Positions 16,670 to 25,268 of a stretch of DNA of 64,000 nt are shown one piece after another. The translations under genes were made by a program, and so were the position numbers. Source of the DNA: Alkalihalobacillus trypoxylicola (lineage in GTDB: Bacteria > Bacillota > Bacilli > Bacillales > Bacillaceae_D); assembly GCF_001590785.1 (NCBI RefSeq), contig NZ_LTAO01000001.1:536217-600216 (forward strand). The letters run 5' to 3'. The notes below the pieces were generated by a model that saw only the letters and a list, made by a program, of their open reading frames with translations, ran no database searches and was not told the DNA's origin. How positions within the stretch are numbered: the first letter of the stretch is position 1; each line of letters opens with the position of its first letter.

Positions 16670-17599
16670 CTAACCTTTAACACCACCAAGGGTTAAACCC
16701 TTTACAAAATATTTTTGTAAGAATGGATAAACACAAATAATTGGTAAACTTACAATAATCGTCATAGCCGCTCGAACAGAAGTTGGCGTTACGACTTCAG
16801 AAGTGGACCCTCCCTGCGATCGAGTAAAGGCATCAGCAGCACTTCCTGAAGAGATAGATGCATTTGAATTTTGCAATATTTTCATCAATTCATATTGTAG
16901 AGTACTTAAATTAGCGTGTGACGGGTTATATAAAAATACGTCAAACCAAGAGTTCCATTGGAATACAGCCACAAAAAGAGAAATCGTTGCTATAACAGGT
17001 AAACATAGTGGTAAGGCAATTTTAAAGAACATCGTAAATTCACCTGCACCATCTATCCTGGCTGATTCAAATAGAGATTCGGGTAATCCTTCTATAAAGG
17101 AACGAACGACAATTAAATTAAAAACTCCGATAATTCCTGGAATAATATAGACCCAGAAAGAACCAATTAAAGAAAGCTCCCTCATCAACATATAAGTAGG
17201 AATTAATCCTCCATTAAAATACATCGTAAGTACAAATGCAAGGGTTGTAAACTTTCTTAGCACGAAATATTGACGACTAATCGTATAGGCAACCATTGCA
17301 GTACAAAACACGGAAAGAGCCGTTCCAATGACTGTCCTCATAACCGATACAAAACCGGCTTGTATAAGCTGTGCTTGACCAAATACATGCTCGTAATTAT
17401 ATAACGTAAATTCTCTCGGCCATAGAAAGATACCACCACGAACTGAGTCTGCAGCATCATTTAATGAAACCGCTAAAGTATTTAACATCGGATATAACAT
17501 TACTATACAAAGCAATAACATAAATACTGTATTTAATGAATCGAACACTAAATCATCAAGTGATCGTCGACGACTTTTAAATTTATTTAATAGCTTCAT
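16670..17599 (-). CDS. CUT1 sugar ABC transporter permease (LplC/XynG type)
   Basis: A 309-residue inner-membrane permease with about six transmembrane segments and the EAA loop ESARIDGAGEFTMFFKIALPLCLPV (about 185-210) that contacts the ATPase. The N-terminus is basic and the C-terminus ends KYFVKGLTLGGVKG, typical of LplC/YtcP proteins. It pairs with the permease just upstream (15-base gap). No ATPase gene is nearby, so a shared MsmX-type ATPase is expected. The GH10 neighbour and the sensor pair suggest xylo-oligosaccharides, as in the XynEFG system of Geobacillus. Confidence 0.9.
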   Translation of the reverse strand: MKLLNKFKSRRRSLDDLVFDSLNTVFMLLLCIVMLYPMLNTLAVSLNDAADSVRGGIFLWPREFTLYNYEHVFGQAQLIQAGFVSVMRTVIGTALSVFCTAMVAYTISRQYFVLRKFTTLAFVLTMYFNGGLIPTYMLMRELSLIGSFWVYIIPGIIGVFNLIVVRSFIEGLPESLFESARIDGAGEFTMFFKIALPLCLPVIATISLFVAVFQWNSWFDVFLYNPSHANLSTLQYELMKILQNSNASISSGSAADAFTRSQGGSTSEVVTPTSVRAAMTIIVSLPIICVYPFLQKYFVKGLTLGGVKG

Positions 17600-17614
17600 G
17601 ATGTCCCTCCCCCC

Positions 17615-18595
17615 TTAAAATAGCCTTGCTTGACCTAAGCGTTTGGCAATATAGTTTGCTGAAAATAGGAATATAATGCTGACAACCGTTTTAAAGATAC
17701 CAGCTGCAGTCGCCAACGAAAAATTCCCCATAGAAATACCGTATCTAAGAACAAAAATATCTAAATTTTCAGCATAATCCATGTTCATTGGATTCATGAG
17801 GAGGTACTGAGCTTCGAATCCAGATTCCAAAATATATCCCATATTCATAATTAATAAAATAACAATAACTGGTCGCATTCCAGGTAAAGTAATATACCAA
17901 ATTCTTTGTAAACGAGATGCACCATCTATTTCAGCCGCTTCGTATTGTTCTGTATCAATCATCGCTATGGCCGCTAAATAAATAATCGAATTCCAGCCAA
18001 CATTTTTCCACACATCAGAGGCTCCAATAATGCCCCAAAAATATTCACCTACCCCTAAAAACATGATAGGTTCATCGATTATATTGAATTGTTGAAGAAG
18101 AATATTGATAATTCCATTCTCCATCGATAATGTGTAGGATACGATACCAGCTGCTACAACCCAAGAAAGAAAATGAGGCATGTAACTGATCGTTTGAACA
18201 ACCCTTTTGAATGTAAAGTTTCTTAGTTCATTTAATAAAACAGCTAGTCCAATAGCCGTAACAAAGCCTAAAATTAAATTAATAAAACTCATCGCTAACG
18301 TATTACGCATAACTTCCATAAATCTAGCATCCGTAAAAAGAAACACAAAATGGTCAAAACCTATCCATTCTTGTTCTGAGAAAGCTCTTGCAGGTTTAAA
18401 ATCCTGGAACGCCATTCCCCAACCATACAAAGGGACATAACGAAAGACTAATAACCAAATAAGAAACGGAATGCTCATTAAAAGCAAAGCCTTTTGCTCA
18501 GAGCACTTTTTCAAAAAACCTTTTAATCCTAATTTTCTCTTCGGACCTTTTTTTCTTCCAGAATTAATCGTTGGCATTGGCTGTGGTAAAGACAA
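17615..18595 (-). CDS. CUT1 sugar ABC transporter permease (LplB/XynF type)
   Basis: About 326 residues. A basic cytoplasmic N-terminus (RKKGPKRKLGLKGFLKKC) precedes six membrane segments and the EAA motif YEAAEIDGASRLQRIWYITLPGMRPV (about 220-245). LplB/YteP-like. An open frame begins at GTG 18604, but that codon overlaps the AGGAG site; TTG at 18595 has an eight-base spacing and is my choice. It is separated from the binding-protein gene by a hairpin that may lower permease expression relative to the binding protein, a common arrangement. Confidence 0.88.
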   Translation of the reverse strand: MSLPQPMPTINSGRKKGPKRKLGLKGFLKKCSEQKALLLMSIPFLIWLLVFRYVPLYGWGMAFQDFKPARAFSEQEWIGFDHFVFLFTDARFMEVMRNTLAMSFINLILGFVTAIGLAVLLNELRNFTFKRVVQTISYMPHFLSWVVAAGIVSYTLSMENGIINILLQQFNIIDEPIMFLGVGEYFWGIIGASDVWKNVGWNSIIYLAAIAMIDTEQYEAAEIDGASRLQRIWYITLPGMRPVIVILLIMNMGYILESGFEAQYLLMNPMNMDYAENLDIFVLRYGISMGNFSLATAAGIFKTVVSIIFLFSANYIAKRLGQARLF

Positions 18596-18655
18596 TCGCT
18601 TCACTCCTCACTTTTAAGACATCTCTTTATATCTGTCTTATTGATATAAGAAAAG

Positions 18656-18699
18656 TGGATTATGACAACTAACTTATTAAGCTGCCATAACCCCTTTTT
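18656..18699 (-). terminator. Hairpin between binding-protein and permease genes
   Basis: On the minus strand GGGGTTATGGCAGC pairs with GTTGTCATAATCC (a few mismatches), followed by ACTTTTCTT. It is probably a leaky terminator or RNA-stabilising stem that gives more binding protein than permease. Confidence 0.6.
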
Positions 18700-18718
18700 C
18701 ATTTCATCTACTATCTCA

Positions 18719-20407
18719 TTACCATTCTCCATCCACTCTAGACTGAGCTACATCTGTAAAGAATTCTTCATAAGCTTCTACATCATGCTTACTATATTCT
18801 GTTAAAAAGTCTTCCCACTCAGCTTCGAAATCCGATGGATCTGCCAAGACTATTCTTGCATAGTGTCTTCTCTTAAGTTCATCTGTACGTTCTTCAAAGA
18901 TTTGAACAGCAGACCCTTGTTCAATATTTGCACTCCAAGCTGGGAACCAAGGTCTCTCATGCGGCGGAGTAAATAATTGAGCAAATGTTTCAATATCATA
19001 CGCTTCTAAATACTCTCTATCACCCTCTGTATAAGAAGCTTGTGCCACAGCTGGTTGTCTACCAGGCTCAACTGGATTTCCATCAGAGAAAGTACCGTTC
19101 ACTCGAGGCCAGCTCCACTCAAATGTTCTCATCCCTACTTCTTCACGATGATCTTGATTTTCTGTTAATTGAATCTGTTCAGGAGTACGGTAGAAGCTAC
19201 CATCATCTTCAACTGAGTAGTGCTCATCCTCATAACCCCACATTACTTTTCTTTGCATCTCTTCTGTGATTAACTCATTCCAGAATTGAACAATTCTTTC
19301 TGGATTTTCAGCATTTACAGTAATTCCAATCCCACGATTTTGAGTAAAGGCAGGAGGATCTAAATATTGATCATCTATACTTTCATCAAATACAATTGGT
19401 AATGCCATATATTCACGGTCTGGATTACCTGCATCTCTTAATGCATTTCTTGCATCTCCAAACTGCCAGCCGTAATCGAAGAAGCCTAAAACTCGACCTG
19501 ATGAAAGCTTCGCTAAATATTCATCGTAGTTTGCTACGAACATCTCACGATCAAGTAGTCCTTTTGCATTTAACTCGTTTAACTTTTGCAGATATCTCTT
19601 TGTATGTTCAGAATTTGCATAAACAGTAGCTTCATGTGTCTCCATATCAATCATAACTTCACCATCATTTGGATAGCCAGCTAAGTGATTAGGAGTATTA
19701 GAAAAGGCAAAGAATCTCCAATCATACGTTAATCCTGTGAATGGAATTGTATTCATCCCATCAATTTGAGGATTATCTGCTGCATAATCTTCGATTAGTT
19801 CAAAATACTCATCTAAGGTCTTCAACTTAGGAAAACCTGCTTCTTTTAAAATACCTCTTTGAATCCAAAATGCTCCTTGGTCAATGTTTGGCGCAGGAAC
19901 ATATTCATTAATCGTTGGTCCAAAAGGAAGATAATAAATATTTCCATCATCATGGGTAATCATATCTAGATAATCTGAATACATCTCTAATAAATTTTGT
20001 CCATGTTCTTCTAATAAATCATTTAAAGGGATAAAAGCACCAGAATCTAATAAAGTATCAATCGCTGCGTCTGGGACAATTACATCTGGATACTCTCCAC
20101 CTGCAACCATAACCCCAATACGAGTATTTAAGTCACCTACTAAGTGCTCTGTTCTAAAATTAACACCTGTTTTCTCTTCTAATTCTTTCCCTATTCTTGT
20201 TGTATTCGTTTCCAAATCAACACCTGCAGTTGCATTAAAATACGTATAAGTGACTGGTGTTGTATCGATTTCAGTTGCCCCTTCATTATCAGAGGTTCCC
20301 TCTTGTTCATTTGAATCCGATGTTGCTGGTTCATCATTGTTACAAGCCACTATGATGAGTGCCATTAACATAACTAGAATAGAAATGAGATATTTTTTTC
20401 TTAACAT
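18719..20407 (-). CDS. CUT1 extracellular solute-binding lipoprotein (LplA/XynE type)
   Basis: A 562-residue lipoprotein with a lipobox ending at Cys22 (LMALIIVACNN), then an acidic linker rich in Glu, Asp and Ser and a large family-1 solute-binding domain. It is longer than classic maltose-binding proteins and matches the LplA group. It should deliver oligosaccharides to the two permeases downstream. Predicted ligand: xylo-oligosaccharide, from the GH10 enzyme in the operon. The ribosome site GGGGGAGGG is strong. Its own promoter overlaps a cre, so it can be transcribed apart from the sensor genes upstream. Confidence 0.9.
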   Translation of the reverse strand: MLRKKYLISILVMLMALIIVACNNDEPATSDSNEQEGTSDNEGATEIDTTPVTYTYFNATAGVDLETNTTRIGKELEEKTGVNFRTEHLVGDLNTRIGVMVAGGEYPDVIVPDAAIDTLLDSGAFIPLNDLLEEHGQNLLEMYSDYLDMITHDDGNIYYLPFGPTINEYVPAPNIDQGAFWIQRGILKEAGFPKLKTLDEYFELIEDYAADNPQIDGMNTIPFTGLTYDWRFFAFSNTPNHLAGYPNDGEVMIDMETHEATVYANSEHTKRYLQKLNELNAKGLLDREMFVANYDEYLAKLSSGRVLGFFDYGWQFGDARNALRDAGNPDREYMALPIVFDESIDDQYLDPPAFTQNRGIGITVNAENPERIVQFWNELITEEMQRKVMWGYEDEHYSVEDDGSFYRTPEQIQLTENQDHREEVGMRTFEWSWPRVNGTFSDGNPVEPGRQPAVAQASYTEGDREYLEAYDIETFAQLFTPPHERPWFPAWSANIEQGSAVQIFEERTDELKRRHYARIVLADPSDFEAEWEDFLTEYSKHDVEAYEEFFTDVAQSRVDGEW

Positions 20408-20438
20408 GAAATCCCTCCCCCAAATTTATAGCTTACGA

Positions 20439-20457
20439 TGTAAGCACTTTCATTATA
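20439..20457 (-). promoter_or_regulatory. Binding-protein promoter -10 overlapping a cre
   Basis: On the minus strand TATAAT (20452-20457) overlaps ATGAAAGTGCTTACAT (about 20438-20453), one mismatch from the cre consensus. The -35 is poor (TTAAAT or GTTAAA), as expected for a promoter needing an activator, which here would be the adjacent AraC-type response regulator. Confidence 0.6.
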
Positions 20458-20603
20458 GCTGTAATAAGATTTTATTTAACCCTGAGAAACTAAAGAAGAG
20501 ACTTAAAAAAATATATATATTCATCCAACTTCTTCTATTTTCTCGAAAGAAAAAAGCACCCGTTAGAGTTTTTAAAACCCTGTATAAGTACTTTTCATCT
20601 ATA

Positions 20604-22355
20604 CTAATCTGTTTTTTGAGCATGCAATAACTTGATGACAACCGTTGTTCCAATATTAGGTGAACTATAAATAGAAAAGTCAAAATCCTCTTGATAATAA
20701 AGCTTTAATCGATAATAGACATTTTTAATTCCAACATGATCACCCATGCTTTCATCCTCTTTGACACTTCGAATTAACTCTTCCAATTTCTCTTTTGACA
20801 TCCCTGCTCCATTATCAGTTAAGGTGAAGATAATTTGACCATCTACATGATCAATGTTCAAATGAATACGACCCTTTTCTTTGATCGCTTCAATTCCATG
20901 AATACTGGCATTTTCAACAAATGGTAAAAAGGTCATATTCGGAATTAAATAGTCTAACGCTGCTTCATCACAGTCAATTTGAAATTCAATTTTTTCATTA
21001 AAGCGATATTTTTGAATTTCTAAAAAACAATGAATAATTTTAAGTTCATTTTTAATAGTTACCCATTCTTTTTCCCATGTTAAAGAATTTCGAAATATCT
21101 TAGCCATATTTTGGATAATTTTCGCGGTTTCTTCTTCATTCTTCATAAGACTTCTCATTCGAATGGTTTCCAATGCATTAAATAAAAAATGAGGATTAAT
21201 TTGACTTCGTAATGCACTTAGCTGAGCTTGTTTTTCCTTTATTTCTAAATCCTTTTTCTGAATATTAGCTAAGTAAACTTCATTAATTAAGCTGTTAATT
21301 GTTTTAGACATTCGATTGAATTCTAAGGTTAATTGTCCAATCTCGTCTTTATCATCTGAATTTTTTATCGTTTCAAAGCTATGATCTTTCGCCTTTTTCA
21401 TATAATGAAGAACCTTTGTAATCCTCACATTTAAAGATCTAGAAATGAATATGATTAGTAGTGAAGGAAATAGAAAATTAATACAGGCTAATAAAAAAAT
21501 GACTCTACTCGATTTATAAACCTCTTCTAATGCTTCTCTTTCATCGATTACTCCTGTTATTTTCCAATCCTTTAAATAATTTGTATGAAGGACACTTTCC
21601 TCTAATAATATTCTTTCTGGTAGTTCAATTGAATGAAATGGCACATCTCCTCCCGACCACTCTACTAACTGATTCGTACTATATTCTATATAGCCTTTCT
21701 CATTTATTAAATACACATCTCCTTGAAGAGTCACATTAGAAAAAATTTGCTCTATAATCAAAGGATTAATATCAACCTTAATAATTTTTTCATAGTTTAC
21801 TTTATTCTTGTAATAATTCAGCTCTCTAATAACACTAAATAAGCTTTTATTTGTCTGCGGATTAGGCCGAAGTACAATTGGTCCTAACTTTTCTTCTTTG
21901 ACAGCATCATACCAATTGACATCATCTGATTGATCATCGATGGGTCTAACTCCTCCTGCAAAAAGCACACTAGCATTATTTGTATAAAACGTTACCGACT
22001 GTATTGAATAATAAATAGGAGTAATTCGATTTAAATATCGCAAATAATAATCATAAGCTTCTATATAATCGATCGCTCGCTCATATTCTGTTTCAAAAAA
22101 GTCATACATCTCAGCATCTGTGTAAAATCGAGTTGAAACTCCAACGGCTTGGTCGACTGTTACGATAAATTCATTTGAGATTTGATTCATGATCAATTGC
22201 ACATCATTTATTTTTTGTTTACGAATCGTATTAATCGTCATATGGTAAAAAAATACATTTGTAAATATAATAGGTATAAGGACGAGTAAAAGATATAAAA
22301 CAAGAAGTTTATTTCTAATTTTAATATCATTAAATCTTGGAAGTTTATTTAACAT
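20604..22355 (-). CDS. YesM-type sensor histidine kinase (xylan-fragment sensor)
   Basis: A 583-residue sensor with a transmembrane segment at about 15-37, an extracellular sensing region (about 40-280), a second segment at 284-304, a HAMP linker, and the His_kinase domain with SQINPHFLFNALE (phospho-acceptor H389) followed by a HATPase domain with DNGAGMS. It partners the response regulator whose gene overlaps it by 11 bases. The genomic order kinase-regulator-binding protein-permeases-GH10 resembles the XynD/XynC-XynEFG system, so the signal is probably an extracellular xylo-oligosaccharide, perhaps via the binding protein. Confidence 0.92.
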   Translation of the reverse strand: MLNKLPRFNDIKIRNKLLVLYLLLVLIPIIFTNVFFYHMTINTIRKQKINDVQLIMNQISNEFIVTVDQAVGVSTRFYTDAEMYDFFETEYERAIDYIEAYDYYLRYLNRITPIYYSIQSVTFYTNNASVLFAGGVRPIDDQSDDVNWYDAVKEEKLGPIVLRPNPQTNKSLFSVIRELNYYKNKVNYEKIIKVDINPLIIEQIFSNVTLQGDVYLINEKGYIEYSTNQLVEWSGGDVPFHSIELPERILLEESVLHTNYLKDWKITGVIDEREALEEVYKSSRVIFLLACINFLFPSLLIIFISRSLNVRITKVLHYMKKAKDHSFETIKNSDDKDEIGQLTLEFNRMSKTINSLINEVYLANIQKKDLEIKEKQAQLSALRSQINPHFLFNALETIRMRSLMKNEEETAKIIQNMAKIFRNSLTWEKEWVTIKNELKIIHCFLEIQKYRFNEKIEFQIDCDEAALDYLIPNMTFLPFVENASIHGIEAIKEKGRIHLNIDHVDGQIIFTLTDNGAGMSKEKLEELIRSVKEDESMGDHVGIKNVYYRLKLYYQEDFDFSIYSSPNIGTTVVIKLLHAQKTD

Positions 22356-23937
22356 TTTTATTTCCTAAAGGTTTTTTCCGCAAAAGCTTATGTCGATATG
22401 CAGTTGGAGTCATTTGACAAACCTTCTCAAATTGAGTGACAAAATAATCAGTGCTTGTAAAGCCCACTTCCTCTGCAATTTCATATACGCGCATATCCGT
22501 TTGACGCAATAGCTTCTTGGCATGAGAAATTCTCAATTCTAATAAAAAATCTTTAAAATAGATTCCAAATGTCTTTTTAAATAACTGACCCATATAGACA
22601 GGATTCATATAAAACGTATTAGCAATCGTTTTAAGGTTGATATGTTCGTTGTAGTGCATCTCTATATACTTCTTAATTCGGTAAATATCCCCTTTTACAT
22701 TTGATTGCCTTAAAGATTGAATATGCTCTGTACTTTCGAAAACAAATCGAGTAAACACTTGTTTGAGACTGCTTAAATTAAGATTTCTTTCCTCCCATCT
22801 AATGATAGAGGCGAAGCTTTCAATATCTTTTTCGTCTCCATTCATCCTCTTAATGATTTGGATGACACCATAAATTAAACGATTAATCGTCATTTTAATA
22901 GCTTTTGGTGAATAATCTAATGATTTAAATGCTTGAAAGATATGATCTATTTCGGTTGTGAGCTTTGAAAGCTTATTTTCTTCCATTAGTTCCATAAAAG
23001 AATGAAATAGCTTTTGGTCCAGCTCATCGAACTTGAAATGCTTTCCTTTTAATTGTTCATATACAATTGGCTGATTATCAAATGTATATTTATACTGTCT
23101 TGCCTCGTCTGCTGTTTCAAAAGATTTTGGTAGCTCATTCATCCTTTTAAACCTTTCTCCTACCGTTACAGTAATTTCCCCTAAAAACTCCTTGCCTAAT
23201 TCAGAATAAAATTTTTGTGAAAAACGGTGAATATCATCACTTACATTTTTAAAATCTAAAGAACCTATCAATATACCAACCATATTGTTTTTTTGCTCGT
23301 GAAATATCATAGGACGTTGTATACAAAAATATTGCCGAAAAACCTTCTTCACACACTTTTTCAGTTCTTCTATTTTAGATTGGTTATAGTACCAATCATT
23401 ATTTATTTCAATTAAAATGTAATAAAAGAAAGCACTCTTAGATAGTTGAAGCTGACGAATCCATTTCGTTTCATTTATTGGACCACGTTGTCCCTGAATC
23501 ATTCGGTAAAATGTATCTTGAAGCTCCTTCTCTTCTCTTTTTTGGTACTCCAGTTTATCTACATTTAAAATAAGATTTAACTTTTGAAGAATTTCCTCAA
23601 AATCCTCTTGGTCTATAGGCTTTAGAACAAAATCAAACACTTTGTATCGGACAGCCTTTTGGGCATAGGTAAAGTCATTATATCCACTGACAATAATAAA
23701 TTGGCAAGTTTGATTATCAAGCTCTCTTACTCTTTTTATGAGCTCTAGTCCATCTATGCCAGGCATTCTTACATCTGTTACGACTAACTGAGGCTTGTGC
23801 TCTTTTATAATTTCTAAGGCACTTTCTCCATTTTCAGCCTCCCAGCATACTTCATAACCTAATTGACTCCAATTAATTAAGCTTTTCAAACCTTTCCTGA
23901 CAAAAATCTCATCATCCACTAATAGAACCCTATTCAT
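22345..23937 (-). CDS. YesN-type response regulator with AraC DNA-binding domain
   Basis: About 530 residues from MNRVLLVDDE. The receiver domain spans 1-120 with phospho-acceptor Asp55 (VVTDVRMPGIDG), a middle region covers about 130-420, and two AraC helix-turn-helix units follow (KKYIEMHYNEHINLKTIANTF and DMRVYEIAEEVGFTSTDYFVTQFEK). An in-frame GTG at 23949 overlaps the AAAGGTGG site, so the start is one of the two ATGs at 23940 or 23937. It likely activates the transporter promoter downstream when phosphorylated by the kinase encoded next. Confidence 0.92.
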   Translation of the reverse strand: MNRVLLVDDEIFVRKGLKSLINWSQLGYEVCWEAENGESALEIIKEHKPQLVVTDVRMPGIDGLELIKRVRELDNQTCQFIIVSGYNDFTYAQKAVRYKVFDFVLKPIDQEDFEEILQKLNLILNVDKLEYQKREEKELQDTFYRMIQGQRGPINETKWIRQLQLSKSAFFYYILIEINNDWYYNQSKIEELKKCVKKVFRQYFCIQRPMIFHEQKNNMVGILIGSLDFKNVSDDIHRFSQKFYSELGKEFLGEITVTVGERFKRMNELPKSFETADEARQYKYTFDNQPIVYEQLKGKHFKFDELDQKLFHSFMELMEENKLSKLTTEIDHIFQAFKSLDYSPKAIKMTINRLIYGVIQIIKRMNGDEKDIESFASIIRWEERNLNLSSLKQVFTRFVFESTEHIQSLRQSNVKGDIYRIKKYIEMHYNEHINLKTIANTFYMNPVYMGQLFKKTFGIYFKDFLLELRISHAKKLLRQTDMRVYEIAEEVGFTSTDYFVTQFEKVCQMTPTAYRHKLLRKKPLGNKNVK

Positions 23938-24011
23938 CATACATACCACCTTTGTATATATAGTTAAAACGAATAGCAGGTGCTAATGCCTTTATTTAAG
24001 TTTTTCTGCGC

Positions 24012-24635
24012 TCAATTCATTTGTTTTTTTTCAATTTGTAAAAAAGCATGATACACAAACCACATCATACACATCGCCAACATACTAGAACTAAAAAAAG
24101 GTATAAGTCCTGGCATGAAATAAAATAGCCCGCCTGTCATACTTAATAAAAGGATCGTAATCAGGGTAATATGCGGGTGAATCAATCCAATAATTAAAGC
24201 CGTTTTCATGGTTTGAAAGAATGTAAGTTTATAGTGAACATAAACTGGAAAGATAAATATTAGAAAGATGATAAAAAGGATTAAAATTAACGTGGTTCCT
24301 GCGAATAAAAGATCAGAACCAATTCCTGTCATCGTTCCAATAATCAGATAATTAATATAAATAAAAAACGATACCGTAACTAGAATAGCCCCTAAAGCAT
24401 TTCCTTTAATGAACTCTTTTTTATAGGTTTGGTAAAACGTTGAAAATATCGACTGATCGTGTTCTTTCATCCTCCACTTTCTTACAACAGCAAAAACAGC
24501 TATCGTGGCAGGTGTGATTCCAAATACAACTAGACCGATTAGTGAAAAGAACATCCATAGCAAATGAAGATAAGCAAATCGCCAAATCCATTCACAAGTT
24601 AAATAGAACTTGCTTGACATCCAACTAATTTGCAT
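24012..24635 (-). CDS. DUF624 (YesL-type) membrane protein
   Basis: A 207-residue protein with about five hydrophobic segments, beginning with a FAYLHLLWMFFSLIGLVVFGITPATIAVFAVVRKW segment typical of DUF624/YesL. The family is regularly found beside CUT1 importers and YesMN sensors, but no molecular role is established. It is first in the cluster, with its own promoter and cre, followed after 74 bases by the response regulator. A role in assembly or modulation of the sensor or importer is a guess from conserved linkage. Confidence 0.85.
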   Translation of the reverse strand: MQISWMSSKFYLTCEWIWRFAYLHLLWMFFSLIGLVVFGITPATIAVFAVVRKWRMKEHDQSIFSTFYQTYKKEFIKGNALGAILVTVSFFIYINYLIIGTMTGIGSDLLFAGTTLILILFIIFLIFIFPVYVHYKLTFFQTMKTALIIGLIHPHITLITILLLSMTGGLFYFMPGLIPFFSSSMLAMCMMWFVYHAFLQIEKKQMN

Positions 24636-24661
24636 GAAGCTTCCCCCTCTTTCTCTTTTTT

Positions 24662-24701
24662 TGTAAGCGCTTTAAAAAAAGTCCGATAAAATGTATGTCA
24701 A
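24662..24701 (-). promoter_or_regulatory. Promoter and cre of the DUF624-led operon
   Basis: On the minus strand a perfect TTGACA (24696-24701) precedes a weak -10 (TTTTAA, spacing about 18). Directly downstream lies TTTTAAAGCGCTTACA (24662-24677), a strong cre with the GCGC centre. CcpA repression of the sensor genes is expected. The rest of the 24702-24870 gap is A/T-rich and shows nothing further. Confidence 0.65.
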
Positions 24702-24873
24702 TTTTTAATTGTACATAATTTAAGCTTATTCAAATAGGGTAAAAACTATAGATGTTACTTTAAAATGTATAGTTGAATATAATGTACCATATAGAATGTG
24801 AAGATGTGCATAATTTTATAAAATTTATGTAAAATATCGTTTTATTCTATGCTTAAAACCCCTTTAAAATAAA

Positions 24874-24906
24874 AGAAATCGAGAAGTGATTAGCTTCTCG
24901 ATTTCT
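24874..24906 (-). terminator. Strong terminator ending the rhamnose-type ABC operon
   Basis: AGAAATCGAGAAG and CTTCTCGATTTCT form a perfect 13-bp stem with a short loop. On the minus strand it is followed by TTTTATTTT. It lies 38 bases after the HPr-like stop codon. Confidence 0.92.
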
Positions 24907-24944
24907 ATTTTAGCTAAAGGTTTGTTTTGAATCTACACTTTCCA

Positions 24945-25223
24945 TTATCTTTCAAGTAATTCATCTCCCAAATGTTCTTGAATAAAGCCACTTATTTCAT
25001 GATTTGCTTTTTCCTTTTCTTTTCCAGAAATGAAGATCTTGACGATATCCCCTTCTTGGATAGATAGATTCATTACTTGAATAATGGATTTTAAATTTAC
25101 CTTTTTGGCAGAATACTCAATTTCAATATTTGCTTGAAATTCGTTCGCTTTATTTACGATTTGTGCTGTTATCAATTCTTTTACACTTAACGATTTATTA
25201 AATTGAAACGATTTCACAATCAT
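24945..25223 (-). CDS. HPr/Crh-like protein lacking the catalytic histidine
   Basis: A 92-residue HPr-fold protein that aligns without gaps to B. subtilis HPr and Crh. Ser46 is kept in KKVNLKSIIQVM, the site HPr kinase modifies to make a CcpA co-repressor. Position 15, His in HPr and Gln in Crh, is Lys, and Arg17 is Leu, so it cannot carry PTS phosphate. It is the last gene of a rhamnose-type ABC operon, 45 bases after the binding protein, with a good AAAGGAG site and a terminator behind it. A regulatory rather than transport function is inferred. Confidence 0.85.
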   Translation of the reverse strand: MIVKSFQFNKSLSVKELITAQIVNKANEFQANIEIEYSAKKVNLKSIIQVMNLSIQEGDIVKIFISGKEKEKANHEISGFIQEHLGDELLER

Positions 25224-25268
25224 AGCTATCTTACTCCTTTTCTGTCAGAGAAGAATATGCCTGAAAGA

